DNA of 64,000 nucleotides, from assembly GCF_026340255.1 (NCBI RefSeq), contig NZ_JAPEPJ010000002.1:744001-808000 (forward strand), given 5' to 3'. The notes beneath the pieces were generated by a model that was not told where the DNA came from, did not search any database, and saw only the letters and a program-made list of their open reading frames with translations. How positions within the stretch are numbered: position 1 is the stretch's first letter; each line of letters opens with the position of its first letter. A program made the position numbers and the translations under genes. Source of the stretch: Streptomyces sp. NBC_01408 (GTDB lineage: Bacteria; Actinomycetota; Actinomycetes; Streptomycetales; Streptomycetaceae). Of this stretch, positions 50,765 through 59,497 are shown piece after piece.

Positions 50765-52761
50765 ACCACCCGGACGGCGCCGTCGGCGTCCTGTGCGATC
50801 CGCAGGACGAGGTACTCCAGGGGGTGCGCGGGTGCCACTCCGACCTCGGCGACCAGCCTGCCGAGGCCCACCGACCAGGCGGGGTTGAGCCGTTCGTCGC
50901 AGCGGACGAAGAAGGCCTCGTCCTCGCTCTCCCCGGCGAGGGCGCCGGAGCGGTACAGGCCGCGCAGCAACTGTACGAGGGAGCCGGTTAGTTCGGTGCG
51001 CAGCTGGGGCGAGTGGGGTTCGAAGGCCAGGGGCTGGGCCTGCCGTTCGAGGACGAGCCGCAGCATGGTCATCAGCCGGCGCACGCTGAGCTGGCGGTAG
51101 CCGGGGTCGCGGGAGAGGGTGCGCGCGGAGGCGAGCCGGAACCCGTCGCGCTCGCGGTGGAAGACGTCGACGTCCAGCAGGTGCAGTGCGTCGCGGTCGG
51201 CTTCGGCGAGGTCCTGGGCCGAGGTGACGGCCTGCGCGGCGAGCGCGTTGGCCGGACCCCAGGACAGCCCGAGCCGCCGCTCCCGTTCGGCGATGATTCC
51301 GGCCGCGAAGGCCGAGGGCGGTACGGCCACGGCCCGGCCCCGCGGATCGTCGGGGGCGACCACCCCCAGCCAGGGGTGGTAGGCGGCGGCGTAGGAGCTG
51401 TCGAAGGCGGCGCGCCAGCGTGCCACGGAGCGGACCGGCAGCCCGGGTGGCACGTCGAGCAGGGCCACGAACCGCCGCTGCCGTTCGGCGAGTGCGACGA
51501 GCCGCTGCTGGCGCCGGATGATCTCGGACAGCCCGCCGTGCCCGTCCAGGAGGGTGCCCCCCTCCCGGGGCGCGGCGGGGGGCGGCGGCGCGGCGGGGGG
51601 CGGGCAGGGTGCGAAGACGGGGCCGCCGGACCGCGGGGGCGGCTCGGGTGCGGGGGCGGGGGCCTCGGTGTGGTGCCACAGCAGATCGGGTACGCAGAGC
51701 AGCGCGACCTCGGGGACCAGGGCCATCCGGTCCATCCCGGCCGCCGCTGCCGGTCCGGGCCCGTCGGGGTCCTCGGCGCCGCCGACGGGCAGCAGTTCGA
51801 CGGGGGCCGGGCCGTGGAAGCTGTCGGCGTCGATGGCCGCGTAGCGGTCCCGGCCCTCGCGGCCGGGCACGACGGCGGACCGGGCCGGGGTGAGGAAGGC
51901 GTCCGGTGGCAGCAGGCCCTCGGGCCAGCTGCCGTCGGGGGTGGTGAGCAGGGAATCGGCGGCCAGCACGGCGGCGGCGTACCGGGGGTGGGCGCGGCAC
52001 AGCCCGAGTCCCGTGAACCGCTCGTGGCGGGGGTGGGCGGGGTCCGCGTCGGTGACGGTGACGGTGGCGGTGACGAGTTCGGCCGTCACGTCCACCGGCC
52101 GGGCGCCCTCCCCCGGGGCCCGGTCGAGCAGGGCGACGGGGCGCCGCAGGCCGGCGGGGTCCTGGCGGACGGCCTCTTCGAGGACGCGGAAGAAGCTCCC
52201 GGCGGGACCGAGCCCGGGGCCCTGGAGCCGCAGCAGGGACCCGGCGGGGGGACGCAGCGCCTCGGGGAGGGTCAGTTCCCGTGCGGTCGCGGTGGCGGTG
52301 AACTGGTCCGCGCCGGTGAACTCCCAGCGCACCGAGAGCCGTCCGCCCCAGCTGCCTTCGTCGCGGGCACGCAGGTGGACCTCGTACGGCTGCCCGGTGC
52401 CGGGTGCCGTGCCGCGGCCGTCCGGGCGGGCCAGCCGGATCCGGTGCAGTGCGCAGGCCTCGGCGGCGGCCGGGTGCGGGGCGCGCGGGAGCGGCGCCAC
52501 CCGCAGGACGTGGGCGCGGACGCCGCCCTGCGCGAAGAACGCCCGTACCGCGTGGGGCAGCAGGCCGGGGCCCTCGAAGCCGCCGAACCTGCGCAGGTAG
52601 TCGGGCCAGCGGTCGACGGCGACCGGCGTGTCGACGGGCCCGCGCGGGGCCACTCCGACGAACCCGGCGACGTCGAGCCGTACGGGCCGGAAGGCCGGCT
52701 GCGGCCGGGGGCCGTCGCGGTGGACTCCCGGCGCTCCGAGGCGCAGTCCGGGCGGGGTCAC
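50761..52761 (-). CDS. CIS sheath-family protein 2 (divergent)
   Basis: The 666-residue protein keeps the sheath N-terminus (VRLDVAGFVGVAPRGPVDTPVAVDRWPDYLRRFGGFEGPGLLPHAVRAFFAQGG) and the C-terminal sheath fold (SARTLSRDPGYRQLSVRRLMTMLRLVLERQ, EPHSPQLRTELTGSLVQLLRGLYRSGALAG, DEAFFVRCDERLN). The middle has a long Pro-rich insertion (about 400-450) absent from sheath 1. It probably forms the baseplate-proximal ring, as Afp3/4 do. GTG 52761 overlaps the tube stop. Confidence 0.88.
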   Translation of the reverse strand: MTPPGLRLGAPGVHRDGPRPQPAFRPVRLDVAGFVGVAPRGPVDTPVAVDRWPDYLRRFGGFEGPGLLPHAVRAFFAQGGVRAHVLRVAPLPRAPHPAAAEACALHRIRLARPDGRGTAPGTGQPYEVHLRARDEGSWGGRLSVRWEFTGADQFTATATARELTLPEALRPPAGSLLRLQGPGLGPAGSFFRVLEEAVRQDPAGLRRPVALLDRAPGEGARPVDVTAELVTATVTVTDADPAHPRHERFTGLGLCRAHPRYAAAVLAADSLLTTPDGSWPEGLLPPDAFLTPARSAVVPGREGRDRYAAIDADSFHGPAPVELLPVGGAEDPDGPGPAAAAGMDRMALVPEVALLCVPDLLWHHTEAPAPAPEPPPRSGGPVFAPCPPPAAPPPPAAPREGGTLLDGHGGLSEIIRRQQRLVALAERQRRFVALLDVPPGLPVRSVARWRAAFDSSYAAAYHPWLGVVAPDDPRGRAVAVPPSAFAAGIIAERERRLGLSWGPANALAAQAVTSAQDLAEADRDALHLLDVDVFHRERDGFRLASARTLSRDPGYRQLSVRRLMTMLRLVLERQAQPLAFEPHSPQLRTELTGSLVQLLRGLYRSGALAGESEDEAFFVRCDERLNPAWSVGLGRLVAEVGVAPAHPLEYLVLRIAQDADGAVRVV

Positions 52762-53213
52762 AGCGACAGGAAGTCGATGCGCTCGGCGACGAGGTGGAGC
52801 TCCTCCATCGCGACTTCTCCGCCGCCCTTGCCGGTGAGGGTGGGGCCGACCCACTTCTTGGGCTGGGCGGCGCGCAGCACCCAGGAGCAGACCGGCTGGC
52901 GGCCCTCGTCGTGCAGGGTCACGGTGACCGTCCGCGGGTCGAACTCGCCCTCCCGGGTGGCTTTGATCCACTGGAACAGGCGCAGGTCGCCGATGATGCC
53001 CCGCTTGAGGGTGACGTCGTTCGTGGTGTTCGTGTTGGCGATCTTCCGGACGTGGTTCTCGGGGTCGTTGCCGTTTCGGTACTCGGAGAACTTCACCTCG
53101 TTGCCGGCTCCGCTGAAGTCGGAGAAGCCGCCCGCGATCTGGTCCTCGCCCCCGGTGTCGCCGAGCTTGACGAGGAAGTTGAAGGCCCCGTAGGGGTTGG
53201 TGCGCGTTGCCAT
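52758..53213 (-). CDS. CIS tail tube protein 1 (Afp1-like)
   Basis: The 151-residue protein is a classic T4 gp19-like tube protein: NPYGAFNFLVKLGDTGG, IAGGFSDFSGAGNEVKFSEYRNGNDPENHVRKIANTNTTNDVTLKRGIIGDLRLFQWIKATREGE, PVCSWVLRAAQPKKWVGPTLTGKGG. It makes the inner tube of the particle. ATG 53213 has an AGGAG ribosome site 20 bases after the sheath stop, suggesting high independent translation, as expected for the most abundant components. Confidence 0.95.
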   Translation of the reverse strand: MATRTNPYGAFNFLVKLGDTGGEDQIAGGFSDFSGAGNEVKFSEYRNGNDPENHVRKIANTNTTNDVTLKRGIIGDLRLFQWIKATREGEFDPRTVTVTLHDEGRQPVCSWVLRAAQPKKWVGPTLTGKGGGEVAMEELHLVAERIDFLSL

Positions 53214-53233
53214 GAACGTCTCCTGGTCTGCGC

Positions 53234-55117
53234 TCAGCCGCGCTGCGCGTCGGCGGTGAACTGTCCGATGCGGAACACGACGAACTCCGCGGGGTAGGTG
53301 GGCGCCACGCCGATGAGGCAGATCAGGCGGCCGTTGTCGAGGTCGTTCTGGGTCATGGTGGTGCGGTCGCAGCGGACGAAGAAGGCCTCTTCGGGCTTGG
53401 TGCCCATGAGGGCGCCGGTGCGCCAGGTCGCGATCAGGAAGTCCTCGATGGTCTGCCGGACGGAGGCCCACAGCCGCTCGTTGTTCGGCTCGAAGACCGC
53501 CCACTGGGTCGACTTGTCGATGGAGTGCTCGAGGTAGATGAAGAGCCTGCGGACGTTGACGTACTTCCACTCGGGGTCGGAGCTCATGGTCCGGGCGCCC
53601 CACACACGGCGGGCGCGGCCTTCGAAGAAGCGCAGGGCGTTGATCCCCTCGGGGTTGAGCACCGACTGCCGGTCGTAGGTGACGTTCGTGCTGAAGTCGT
53701 TGATGCCGAGGAGGACTTCGTTGGCAGGGGCCTTGTGCACCCCGCGTTCGATGTCGCTGCGGGCGTAGACGCCCGCGACGTAGCCGGAGGGCGGCACCTC
53801 CAGGAGGGGCGCGGGGGCTCCCGGGTCGGGCCGCAGGCTCGGGTCGGTGATGCGGACCCAGGGGTAGTAGAGGGCCGCGTACTTGGTGTCGAACTGGGCC
53901 CGGAACCGGCGCACTTCGGAAGGGGAGCTGTTCCTGGGCGGGTCGACGACCGCCATCCGGTAGCGCAGCCGCTCGCAGTGTGCGATGAGGTGGTCGACGG
54001 CGGTCTTCTGCTCGCCGTCGGACAGGTCCACGGTGTCCGGGACGGCGACGATGGCGATGTCGTCGACCTCGCCGAGCGCGCCGAGCCCGCGGGCGGGGTC
54101 GGCGAGGCTGTCCGGGTTGGCGGCCTGGCCGAGGAGGTCCTGCGCGGTGAGCGGCTCCCCGTCGCCTCCCCCGGTGAGGAACGCGCCGCGGCCCGCGCCG
54201 AGCAGCGCGGCCAGCAGGGCCCCCGCCGCGACCGGGGGCTGCCCGGTCGCGGGCCGTACGGTCTGCAGCCAGACCAGCGAGAACTCGTCGGCGGGGTCCA
54301 CCGCGTCCAGGACCCGGCTGACGGCCCGCGGGTGCTCTTGGCCGAGTTCGAGCTCGTTGTAGACGTCGACGCGGTCGCCGAGCCGTACGGTGACGGCGAG
54401 GGTGAGGTGGAAAGCGGCCGTCCCGGGGGTCACGGGCTCGAAGGAGCCGTCGGGCTTCCCGTACCCCAGTACCCCGTCGGCGCCCCGGACTACGAAGCGG
54501 ACGTTGCCCTGCTGCGGCGGCGTCTCGTCGCCGAGGACCGGCGCCCGTCCGTCGGCGGCCAGGGCAGCCACCTCCACGGCCGCTCCCGGCCGCACGCCGG
54601 TGAGGCGGGGCGGCGCGCCCGCCCCGCCGTCGGGGACGAGGATGTTCTTGCCGCGCCGGAAGGTGACCCCGACGCTGATCCGCGCGCCCGCGGAGCCAGG
54701 CCAGCGGGCGCGCCAGCGCAGCAGCGGGTTGCCGGAGGCGGGGAAGGCGAGGGAGGCGAAGTTCCTGGGGACGTCGATGGCGGGGGTCGCACCGGTGGAC
54801 CGGGTGAAGGCGAAGACCCGGGCCACGTACAGCCGTCGCCCGCCGTTGGCGAAGAACGCCCGGGCAGCCAGGGCCAGTTGGCATTCCGTGTCGCCGATCT
54901 TGAGTCCGCCGAAGGCGCGTTCGTACTCGGTGAAGCTCGTGACCAGGGTCGCCCCGGGCAGCACGGTGGGGTCGGCCGGGGCGGGCAGGCTGTACGGGAC
55001 GGGCCCGTACTCGGTGCGCCCGGTCATCCCGAAGGTGCTGGTCGGCACGCCTTCGACGGACCGCGAGCGGAAGCTGGTCTCCTCGACGTAGACGCCGGGT
55101 GTCAGGTACTCGGGCAT
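53234..55117 (-). CDS. CIS contractile sheath protein 1
   Basis: The 627-residue protein begins MPEYLTPGVYVEETSFRSRS, the canonical sheath N-terminus, and ends with the conserved sheath C-terminal domain (GINALRFFEGRARRVWGARTM, YVNVRRLFIYLEHSIDKSTQWAVFEPNNERLWASVRQTIEDFL, EEAFFVRCDRTTMTQNDLDNG). It forms the contractile outer tube. GAGGAG lies just upstream of ATG 55117. Its clear ribosome site and length fit the main sheath subunit; the neighbouring sheath 2 is the minor form. Confidence 0.95.
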   Translation of the reverse strand: MPEYLTPGVYVEETSFRSRSVEGVPTSTFGMTGRTEYGPVPYSLPAPADPTVLPGATLVTSFTEYERAFGGLKIGDTECQLALAARAFFANGGRRLYVARVFAFTRSTGATPAIDVPRNFASLAFPASGNPLLRWRARWPGSAGARISVGVTFRRGKNILVPDGGAGAPPRLTGVRPGAAVEVAALAADGRAPVLGDETPPQQGNVRFVVRGADGVLGYGKPDGSFEPVTPGTAAFHLTLAVTVRLGDRVDVYNELELGQEHPRAVSRVLDAVDPADEFSLVWLQTVRPATGQPPVAAGALLAALLGAGRGAFLTGGGDGEPLTAQDLLGQAANPDSLADPARGLGALGEVDDIAIVAVPDTVDLSDGEQKTAVDHLIAHCERLRYRMAVVDPPRNSSPSEVRRFRAQFDTKYAALYYPWVRITDPSLRPDPGAPAPLLEVPPSGYVAGVYARSDIERGVHKAPANEVLLGINDFSTNVTYDRQSVLNPEGINALRFFEGRARRVWGARTMSSDPEWKYVNVRRLFIYLEHSIDKSTQWAVFEPNNERLWASVRQTIEDFLIATWRTGALMGTKPEEAFFVRCDRTTMTQNDLDNGRLICLIGVAPTYPAEFVVFRIGQFTADAQRG

Positions 55118-55142
55118 GGGCGGATCTCCTCGGGCGCGGGGG

Positions 55143-56015
55143 TCAGGCGGTGGTGTGGGGCAGGTCGTCGGCGTGCACCACCTGGCCGACGGTGAGCGGG
55201 CGGACGGTGTCCGCGGCGGCGGTGCGGTACCCGGCCGGCACGTCGGTGCCGCGCAGCAGCCCGTTGTCGAGGTCCTGCGGCCGGGGCGGGGAGGCGCTGC
55301 GGGTGACCGGCTCGGCCACCAGGTCGGCCAGCGGGTCGAGCGGGTCCGGGGGCGGGGCCGTCGCCGGGTCCGGGGCGTACGTGCGCAGCGCGACGGCGTA
55401 GGGCGAGGGCATGGGGTACGTGAGGGCCCCGCCGCCGTCGATCAGGAGCAGCACCTGTCCGTGCTCGTCACCGTGGGCCCAGCCGATCCGGACGCCGCCC
55501 TCGCCGAACGCGTCCACCCGTGGCCAGCGCACCGGTTCGCCGCCGCGGGTGACCCGCAGGCGCATGCCGGTCATGCCCTGCGGCACCGGGTAGGCGGGCC
55601 CGGGCAGCAGCCAGGGGGCCAGCAGCCGGGCCGCGGCGCGGACGGGGGCGGCGGCCGGCGGGCGGGCGTCGGCGCCGGTGAGTTCGGCGAGGGTCCACAG
55701 CGGTACGGAGAACCGCCGCGGGACCCAGCGGCGGGCCGGGTCGTCCACGCGTACGGTCACGCTCGCGCCGAGGGCGCCCGTCGTGCCGTGCCGCAGGACG
55801 AAGCCGGTGGCTCCGTGGTTCTCCAGCGGCCGGACGGGTGCCGCGGCGCGGTCGCGGCGGCCGGGCACCCGCCCGGCCTCACGGCCCACCCGCAGGCCGG
55901 GACCGGCCGGGCCCCGGTTGCGGGCGTCGAGCGGGCGGACGGCCAGCGCGAGCCGGTGCAGTACGTCCACCTCACCGGCCTCGACGGTGATCCGGCGGCC
56001 GCCCTCCCGCGTCAT
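55143..56015 (-). CDS. CIS-locus protein of unknown function
   Basis: The 290-residue protein starts at ATG 56015, overlapping the tail-terminator stop (ATGA). It contains a region of paired beta strands (ITVEAGEVDVLHRLALAVRPLDARN, GATGFVLRHGTTGALGASVTVRVDDPARRWVPRRFSVPLWT) and a proline-rich C-terminus. Similar genes lie between terminator and sheath in other actinobacterial CIS loci. I see no catalytic motif; a cap or baseplate role is possible. Confidence 0.65.
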   Translation of the reverse strand: MTREGGRRITVEAGEVDVLHRLALAVRPLDARNRGPAGPGLRVGREAGRVPGRRDRAAAPVRPLENHGATGFVLRHGTTGALGASVTVRVDDPARRWVPRRFSVPLWTLAELTGADARPPAAAPVRAAARLLAPWLLPGPAYPVPQGMTGMRLRVTRGGEPVRWPRVDAFGEGGVRIGWAHGDEHGQVLLLIDGGGALTYPMPSPYAVALRTYAPDPATAPPPDPLDPLADLVAEPVTRSASPPRPQDLDNGLLRGTDVPAGYRTAAADTVRPLTVGQVVHADDLPHTTA

Positions 56016-56605
56016 CGGCCCGTCCCCGAGGTCCCGGACGCGACGACGGTGACCTCGTCCGCCGTCCGGCCGGGCCGTCCGTCGATGCGGATGACCCGGG
56101 CGAGATAGGGCAGGCAGAGCCGGTAGTCGGTGGTCATCGCCTGGAAGGCCTCGCTCATCGAGTCCATCGCCAGGTCGTCGGGGACGATCTGCACCGCGTC
56201 CCCGGCTCCCCAGTCGCCGCTGGGGTGGAGGAGGGGACCGGTGAGCGGGCCCTCGCTCTCCAGGGCGAGCGCGGCGAGGCCGAGCCATTCCAGCTCCGCC
56301 TCGACGAACCGGTCCCAGGCGGCGATCAGCAGGTGCATCCTCAGCGGCAGCCGGGCCGTGCCGTCCTGGGCGGCCATCGCGGCGCAGGACGGGCGGGTCT
56401 CGCGGTCGATGCTGAGCCGGTAGCAGTACACGGACACGGCGGGATGGCGGATCACGGCGCCCGGCGTGTCCACCTTGTCGAAGTCCACGGGCCCGGCCAG
56501 GACGGCCTCCGGACGCGGGCCCGCGGGGATCTCGTCGAGGAAGCGCCGGTTGAGCAGGTCGACGACGCTGCGCCCCACTGCGGCGAGTGCCCGGTATCCA
56601 GCCAT
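56012..56605 (-). CDS. CIS tail terminator (DUF4255, Pvc16/Afp16-like), first gene of the operon
   Basis: The 197-residue protein is of the DUF4255/Pvc16 N-terminal family: YRALAAVGRSVVDLLNRRFLDE, HPAVSVYCYRLSIDRETR, RLPLRMHLLIAAWD, LGLAALALESEGPLTG. It caps the end of tube and sheath at the distal side. ATG 56605 has no obvious ribosome site; CAGCAT ends 6 bases upstream, possibly a weak leaderless promoter. It leads the 26-kb CIS operon and is divergent from the next gene over a 119-bp gap. Confidence 0.88.
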   Translation of the reverse strand: MAGYRALAAVGRSVVDLLNRRFLDEIPAGPRPEAVLAGPVDFDKVDTPGAVIRHPAVSVYCYRLSIDRETRPSCAAMAAQDGTARLPLRMHLLIAAWDRFVEAELEWLGLAALALESEGPLTGPLLHPSGDWGAGDAVQIVPDDLAMDSMSEAFQAMTTDYRLCLPYLARVIRIDGRPGRTADEVTVVASGTSGTGR

Positions 56606-56724
56606 GGGCCGATGCTGCGGCCCGCCCCGTCACGCCAGCGTTGCGGGGACGGCCGGGCGACGGGCCGGTGACACCGCCGGGCCCACACTCGGTGCGCCTG
56701 CCCCCTCGACCAGGAGAGCCCATC

Positions 56725-57636
56725 ATGAGCAGCACCCACCAGAACACGCCGGACCGTTCCAGCACGGGCGGCTCGTGCGACCTCGGCGCCATCGACGACC
56801 TCACGTGCAGCTCCAAGGGGATCAGCCGCCGGGCAGAGGTCACCGAGGAACGCCTGCCCCGGCTGAAGGAGTTCAAGGAGAAGTTCGACAGCGCCCGGAC
56901 CGAGTACTCCAAGGCCAGGGATGCCGCTCAGGGTGATCTCGACGCGGCGGACGCCACGCTGGACACGGTGCTGGAGCAGATCCGCTGCCGGATCCCCCGG
57001 GACCAGAAGGAATGCCTGGCGGAGGCCGTCGACGAGGTGTTCGGCGACATCAGGAAGTGTGCGGGCGGCTGGGGCTGCTGCGCCGGGGAGTGCGACTGCT
57101 CCTTCGACGGCGAGGTCGGGGAGGACGACACCGTCGCCTCCCTGTCCGCCCGGATCGCCCGGTACGCCACCGAGGTCGAATGGGCCGCCGCCTGCTTCGA
57201 GCGGCTGGACGAGGAGCGTACGGAACTGCCCGCGCGCGCCGCGCAGATCACGGCGGACGCGGCCCGGCTGCTGGCCGACGCCTCCGACCCGGTGACCGGG
57301 AAGGACGTCGTACGCCTCTACGCCCGGCTGCTGATCCTGCGCCGCCGTGCGGAGGAGGTGTGGCGGGGCTTCGGAACCGTCTCGGCCTACGTCGCGTGCC
57401 TGTGCGAGCTGCTGCTCTGCGTCCTGAAGGGCTCGAAGGCCATCGCCGCCCTCGAGGGTGCCAAGGCGGAACTCGTCTGCAAGGAGGAGGCCCGCAAGGC
57501 CGCCTGCGCACGCAAGCAGGCCCAGACGCTGGAGGAGGTCCTGGCGGTCTACCTCCGGGAGTGCCCGCCCTGCCCGCCGAAGCACCCCGCCGAGGCGCGG
57601 GAAGGGGACGCGGCGGAGGACCCGGCGGCCGCCTGA
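56725..57636 (+). CDS. Cysteine-rich coiled-coil protein divergent from the CIS operon
   Basis: The 303-residue protein (ATG 56725, AGGAG ribosome site) is predicted almost all helical, with charged heptad-like stretches (RAEVTEERLPRLKEFKEKFD, LEEVLAVYLRECPPCPPKHP). It has about 13 cysteines, including the cluster GWGCCAGECDCSF and CLCELLLCV. There is no signal peptide. I do not recognise a family. Its place immediately upstream of the CIS operon in the opposite direction suggests a linked role (regulator, cargo or chaperone), unproven. Such cysteine density is unusual for a Streptomyces cytosolic protein and hints at metal or redox sensing. Confidence 0.75.
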   Translation: MSSTHQNTPDRSSTGGSCDLGAIDDLTCSSKGISRRAEVTEERLPRLKEFKEKFDSARTEYSKARDAAQGDLDAADATLDTVLEQIRCRIPRDQKECLAEAVDEVFGDIRKCAGGWGCCAGECDCSFDGEVGEDDTVASLSARIARYATEVEWAAACFERLDEERTELPARAAQITADAARLLADASDPVTGKDVVRLYARLLILRRRAEEVWRGFGTVSAYVACLCELLLCVLKGSKAIAALEGAKAELVCKEEARKAACARKQAQTLEEVLAVYLRECPPCPPKHPAEAREGDAAEDPAAA

Positions 57637-57797
57637 GGCGACGGTCCCCACCGGAAATCGAACGGCGCGTCGGCCACTCGTCCTGATATCGCCTCGTTCG
57701 TGAGACGCATGAAGGCCGACCTCCGGGATGATTCGCCCGTGCCGCCGCATGCAACAGGGTGAGCGCGTAAGCGACTTCAGCGAAAGGAAACGGCAAC

Positions 57798-59408
57798 GTG
57801 CGCATGAAACGCCTCGCACCGCTGCTCGCCACCGCCGGACTCATAGCAACCACCGTGCCCCTGCTGGCCGCGACGCAGGCCTCCGCCGCCCCGGCGGCCG
57901 AGTACCTCAAGCAGAACCCCTCGTGGCAGCGTTGCAGCCCCGACCTGCCGGCCTCGTACGAATGCGCCACCATCAAGGTCCCGCTCGACTACCGGCGTCC
58001 CACCGGGCGCACCATCGACATCGCCCTGTCCCGGATCAAGAGCGAGAACCCGGCCAAGCGGCACGGCGTGATGCTGTTCAACCCCGGTGGCCCCGGCGGT
58101 TCGGGGCTCGACATGCCCCTGATGATGAACGAGTCGATGCCCAAGGACGTCCGCGACCAGTACGACCTCATCGGCTTCGACCCGCGCGGGGTCGGCGCCA
58201 GCAGCCCGGTCAGCTGCGGGCTGACGGACGAGGAGCAGAACTTCCTGCGGCCGTACCGGCCGGAGAGCTTCCCCTCCGACGTGGACTGGGCGCGCACCGT
58301 CGCCGACAAGTGCCAGGAGAAGGCCGGGGCGGTGCTGCCCCACATCACCACCCGCAACACGGCCCGCGACATGGACACGATCCGTACGGTGCTGGGCGAG
58401 CGGAAGATCTCGTACGTGGGCTATTCGTACGGGACCTACCTGGGCTCGGTGTACACGCAGATGTTCCCGGACCGGACCGACCGCTTCGTGCTCGACAGCG
58501 GTGTGGACCCGCAGCGCATCTGGCGCGGGATGCTCCAGGTGTGGGCGTCCGAGGCCGAGCCCGCCTTCACCCGCTGGACCGGGTGGGCGGCCGAGCGCTC
58601 GGCCGAGTACCGGCTGGGCGACACCCCGAAGGCGGTCTCCGACACCTTCTGGGGGCTGGTGGCGCGCGCCGACCGGGAGCCGATCGAGTTCGAGGGGCTC
58701 AAGCTCACGGGCGACGACATCCGCGGTGCACGGGCACTGTTCTTCTACCCGGCGCAGGCCACCCCCGTCGTCGTGGCCCTCAAGGCGGCGGCCGAGGGCA
58801 CGCCGCAGCCCGATCCCTCCACCGTGGGGGACGTGAAGAGGCTGCTCACCACGGGCAGCGCCGCCGAGCCGGCCCCGAAGCCGGCGGCCGGCCGGAGCCC
58901 GGAACCGCCCGCGGACAACGCCACGGCCGTCTTCCTGTCCGTGGCGTGCGGGGACACGGGCAACTGGCCCCGCTACACGGAGCAGTACGAGCGGGACGCC
59001 GCGAAGAACAAGGCCAGGTACCCGCTGTACGGGGACTTCGTCTCCAACGTCATGCCGTGCGCCTTCTGGCAGCGGCCGGTCGAGGCGGCCACGCCGATGC
59101 GGACCAAGGCGAACGTGCTGACCGTGCAGAACGAGTGGGACTCGCAGACCCCGCTGGTCAGCGGTCTGGGCATGCACCGTGCGCTGAAGGGCTCCCGGAT
59201 GGTGCTGGTGGCGGGTGGTGAGGGCCACGGTGTGTACCTCGCCGACCCCAACTCCTGCGCCAACGCGCCCGTCAACGACTACCTGGCCACGGGACGGCTG
59301 CCCGCCGGGAACGTGACCTGCCAGAACCCGCCGGGCACCGAGCAGCAGCGGGAGTCGCTGACTCCGCAGAAGCCGCTGCCGATCCCGGGCGGGCCCGGAC
59401 GGTTCTGA
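57798..59408 (+). CDS. Secreted alpha/beta-hydrolase, tripeptidyl aminopeptidase-like (S33)
   Basis: The 536-residue protein has a Sec signal peptide ending in QASAAPA (cleavage near residue 34). The domain has the Tap/SlpD-E hallmarks: YECATIKVPLDYRRP, LFNPGGPGGSG (oxyanion region), GFDPRGVGAS, the nucleophile in VGYSYGTYLG (Ser210), NEWDSQTP (Asp448) and GGEGHGVY (His477). Such enzymes release tripeptides from exported proproteins or peptides in the medium. GTG 57798 has AAAGGA 9 bases upstream; ATG two codons later is an alternative. A 14-bp repeat array begins at its stop codon. Confidence 0.93.
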   Translation: MRMKRLAPLLATAGLIATTVPLLAATQASAAPAAEYLKQNPSWQRCSPDLPASYECATIKVPLDYRRPTGRTIDIALSRIKSENPAKRHGVMLFNPGGPGGSGLDMPLMMNESMPKDVRDQYDLIGFDPRGVGASSPVSCGLTDEEQNFLRPYRPESFPSDVDWARTVADKCQEKAGAVLPHITTRNTARDMDTIRTVLGERKISYVGYSYGTYLGSVYTQMFPDRTDRFVLDSGVDPQRIWRGMLQVWASEAEPAFTRWTGWAAERSAEYRLGDTPKAVSDTFWGLVARADREPIEFEGLKLTGDDIRGARALFFYPAQATPVVVALKAAAEGTPQPDPSTVGDVKRLLTTGSAAEPAPKPAAGRSPEPPADNATAVFLSVACGDTGNWPRYTEQYERDAAKNKARYPLYGDFVSNVMPCAFWQRPVEAATPMRTKANVLTVQNEWDSQTPLVSGLGMHRALKGSRMVLVAGGEGHGVYLADPNSCANAPVNDYLATGRLPAGNVTCQNPPGTEQQRESLTPQKPLPIPGGPGRF

Positions 59409-59485
59409 TCCCGCGGTTCTGATCCCGCGGTTCTGATCCCGCGGTTCTCTTCTGATCCCGCGGTTCCGACCCTGCGGTTCTGACC
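59401..59485. repeat. 14-bp tandem repeats across the hydrolase stop codon
   Basis: GGTTCTGATCCCGC is repeated exactly three times (59401, 59415, 59429). Copies with an insertion or substitutions follow to about 59485. The first copy contains the gene's TGA stop, and the repeated copies contain further TGA triplets. Confidence 0.9.
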
Positions 59486-59497
59486 GGTCCGGCCGGC

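Noticed and set aside
30376..56605. Prophage
   Set aside because: There are no capsid, portal, terminase, lysis or integrase genes and no att repeats. The gene set and the AAA+ ATPase are those of a contractile injection system.
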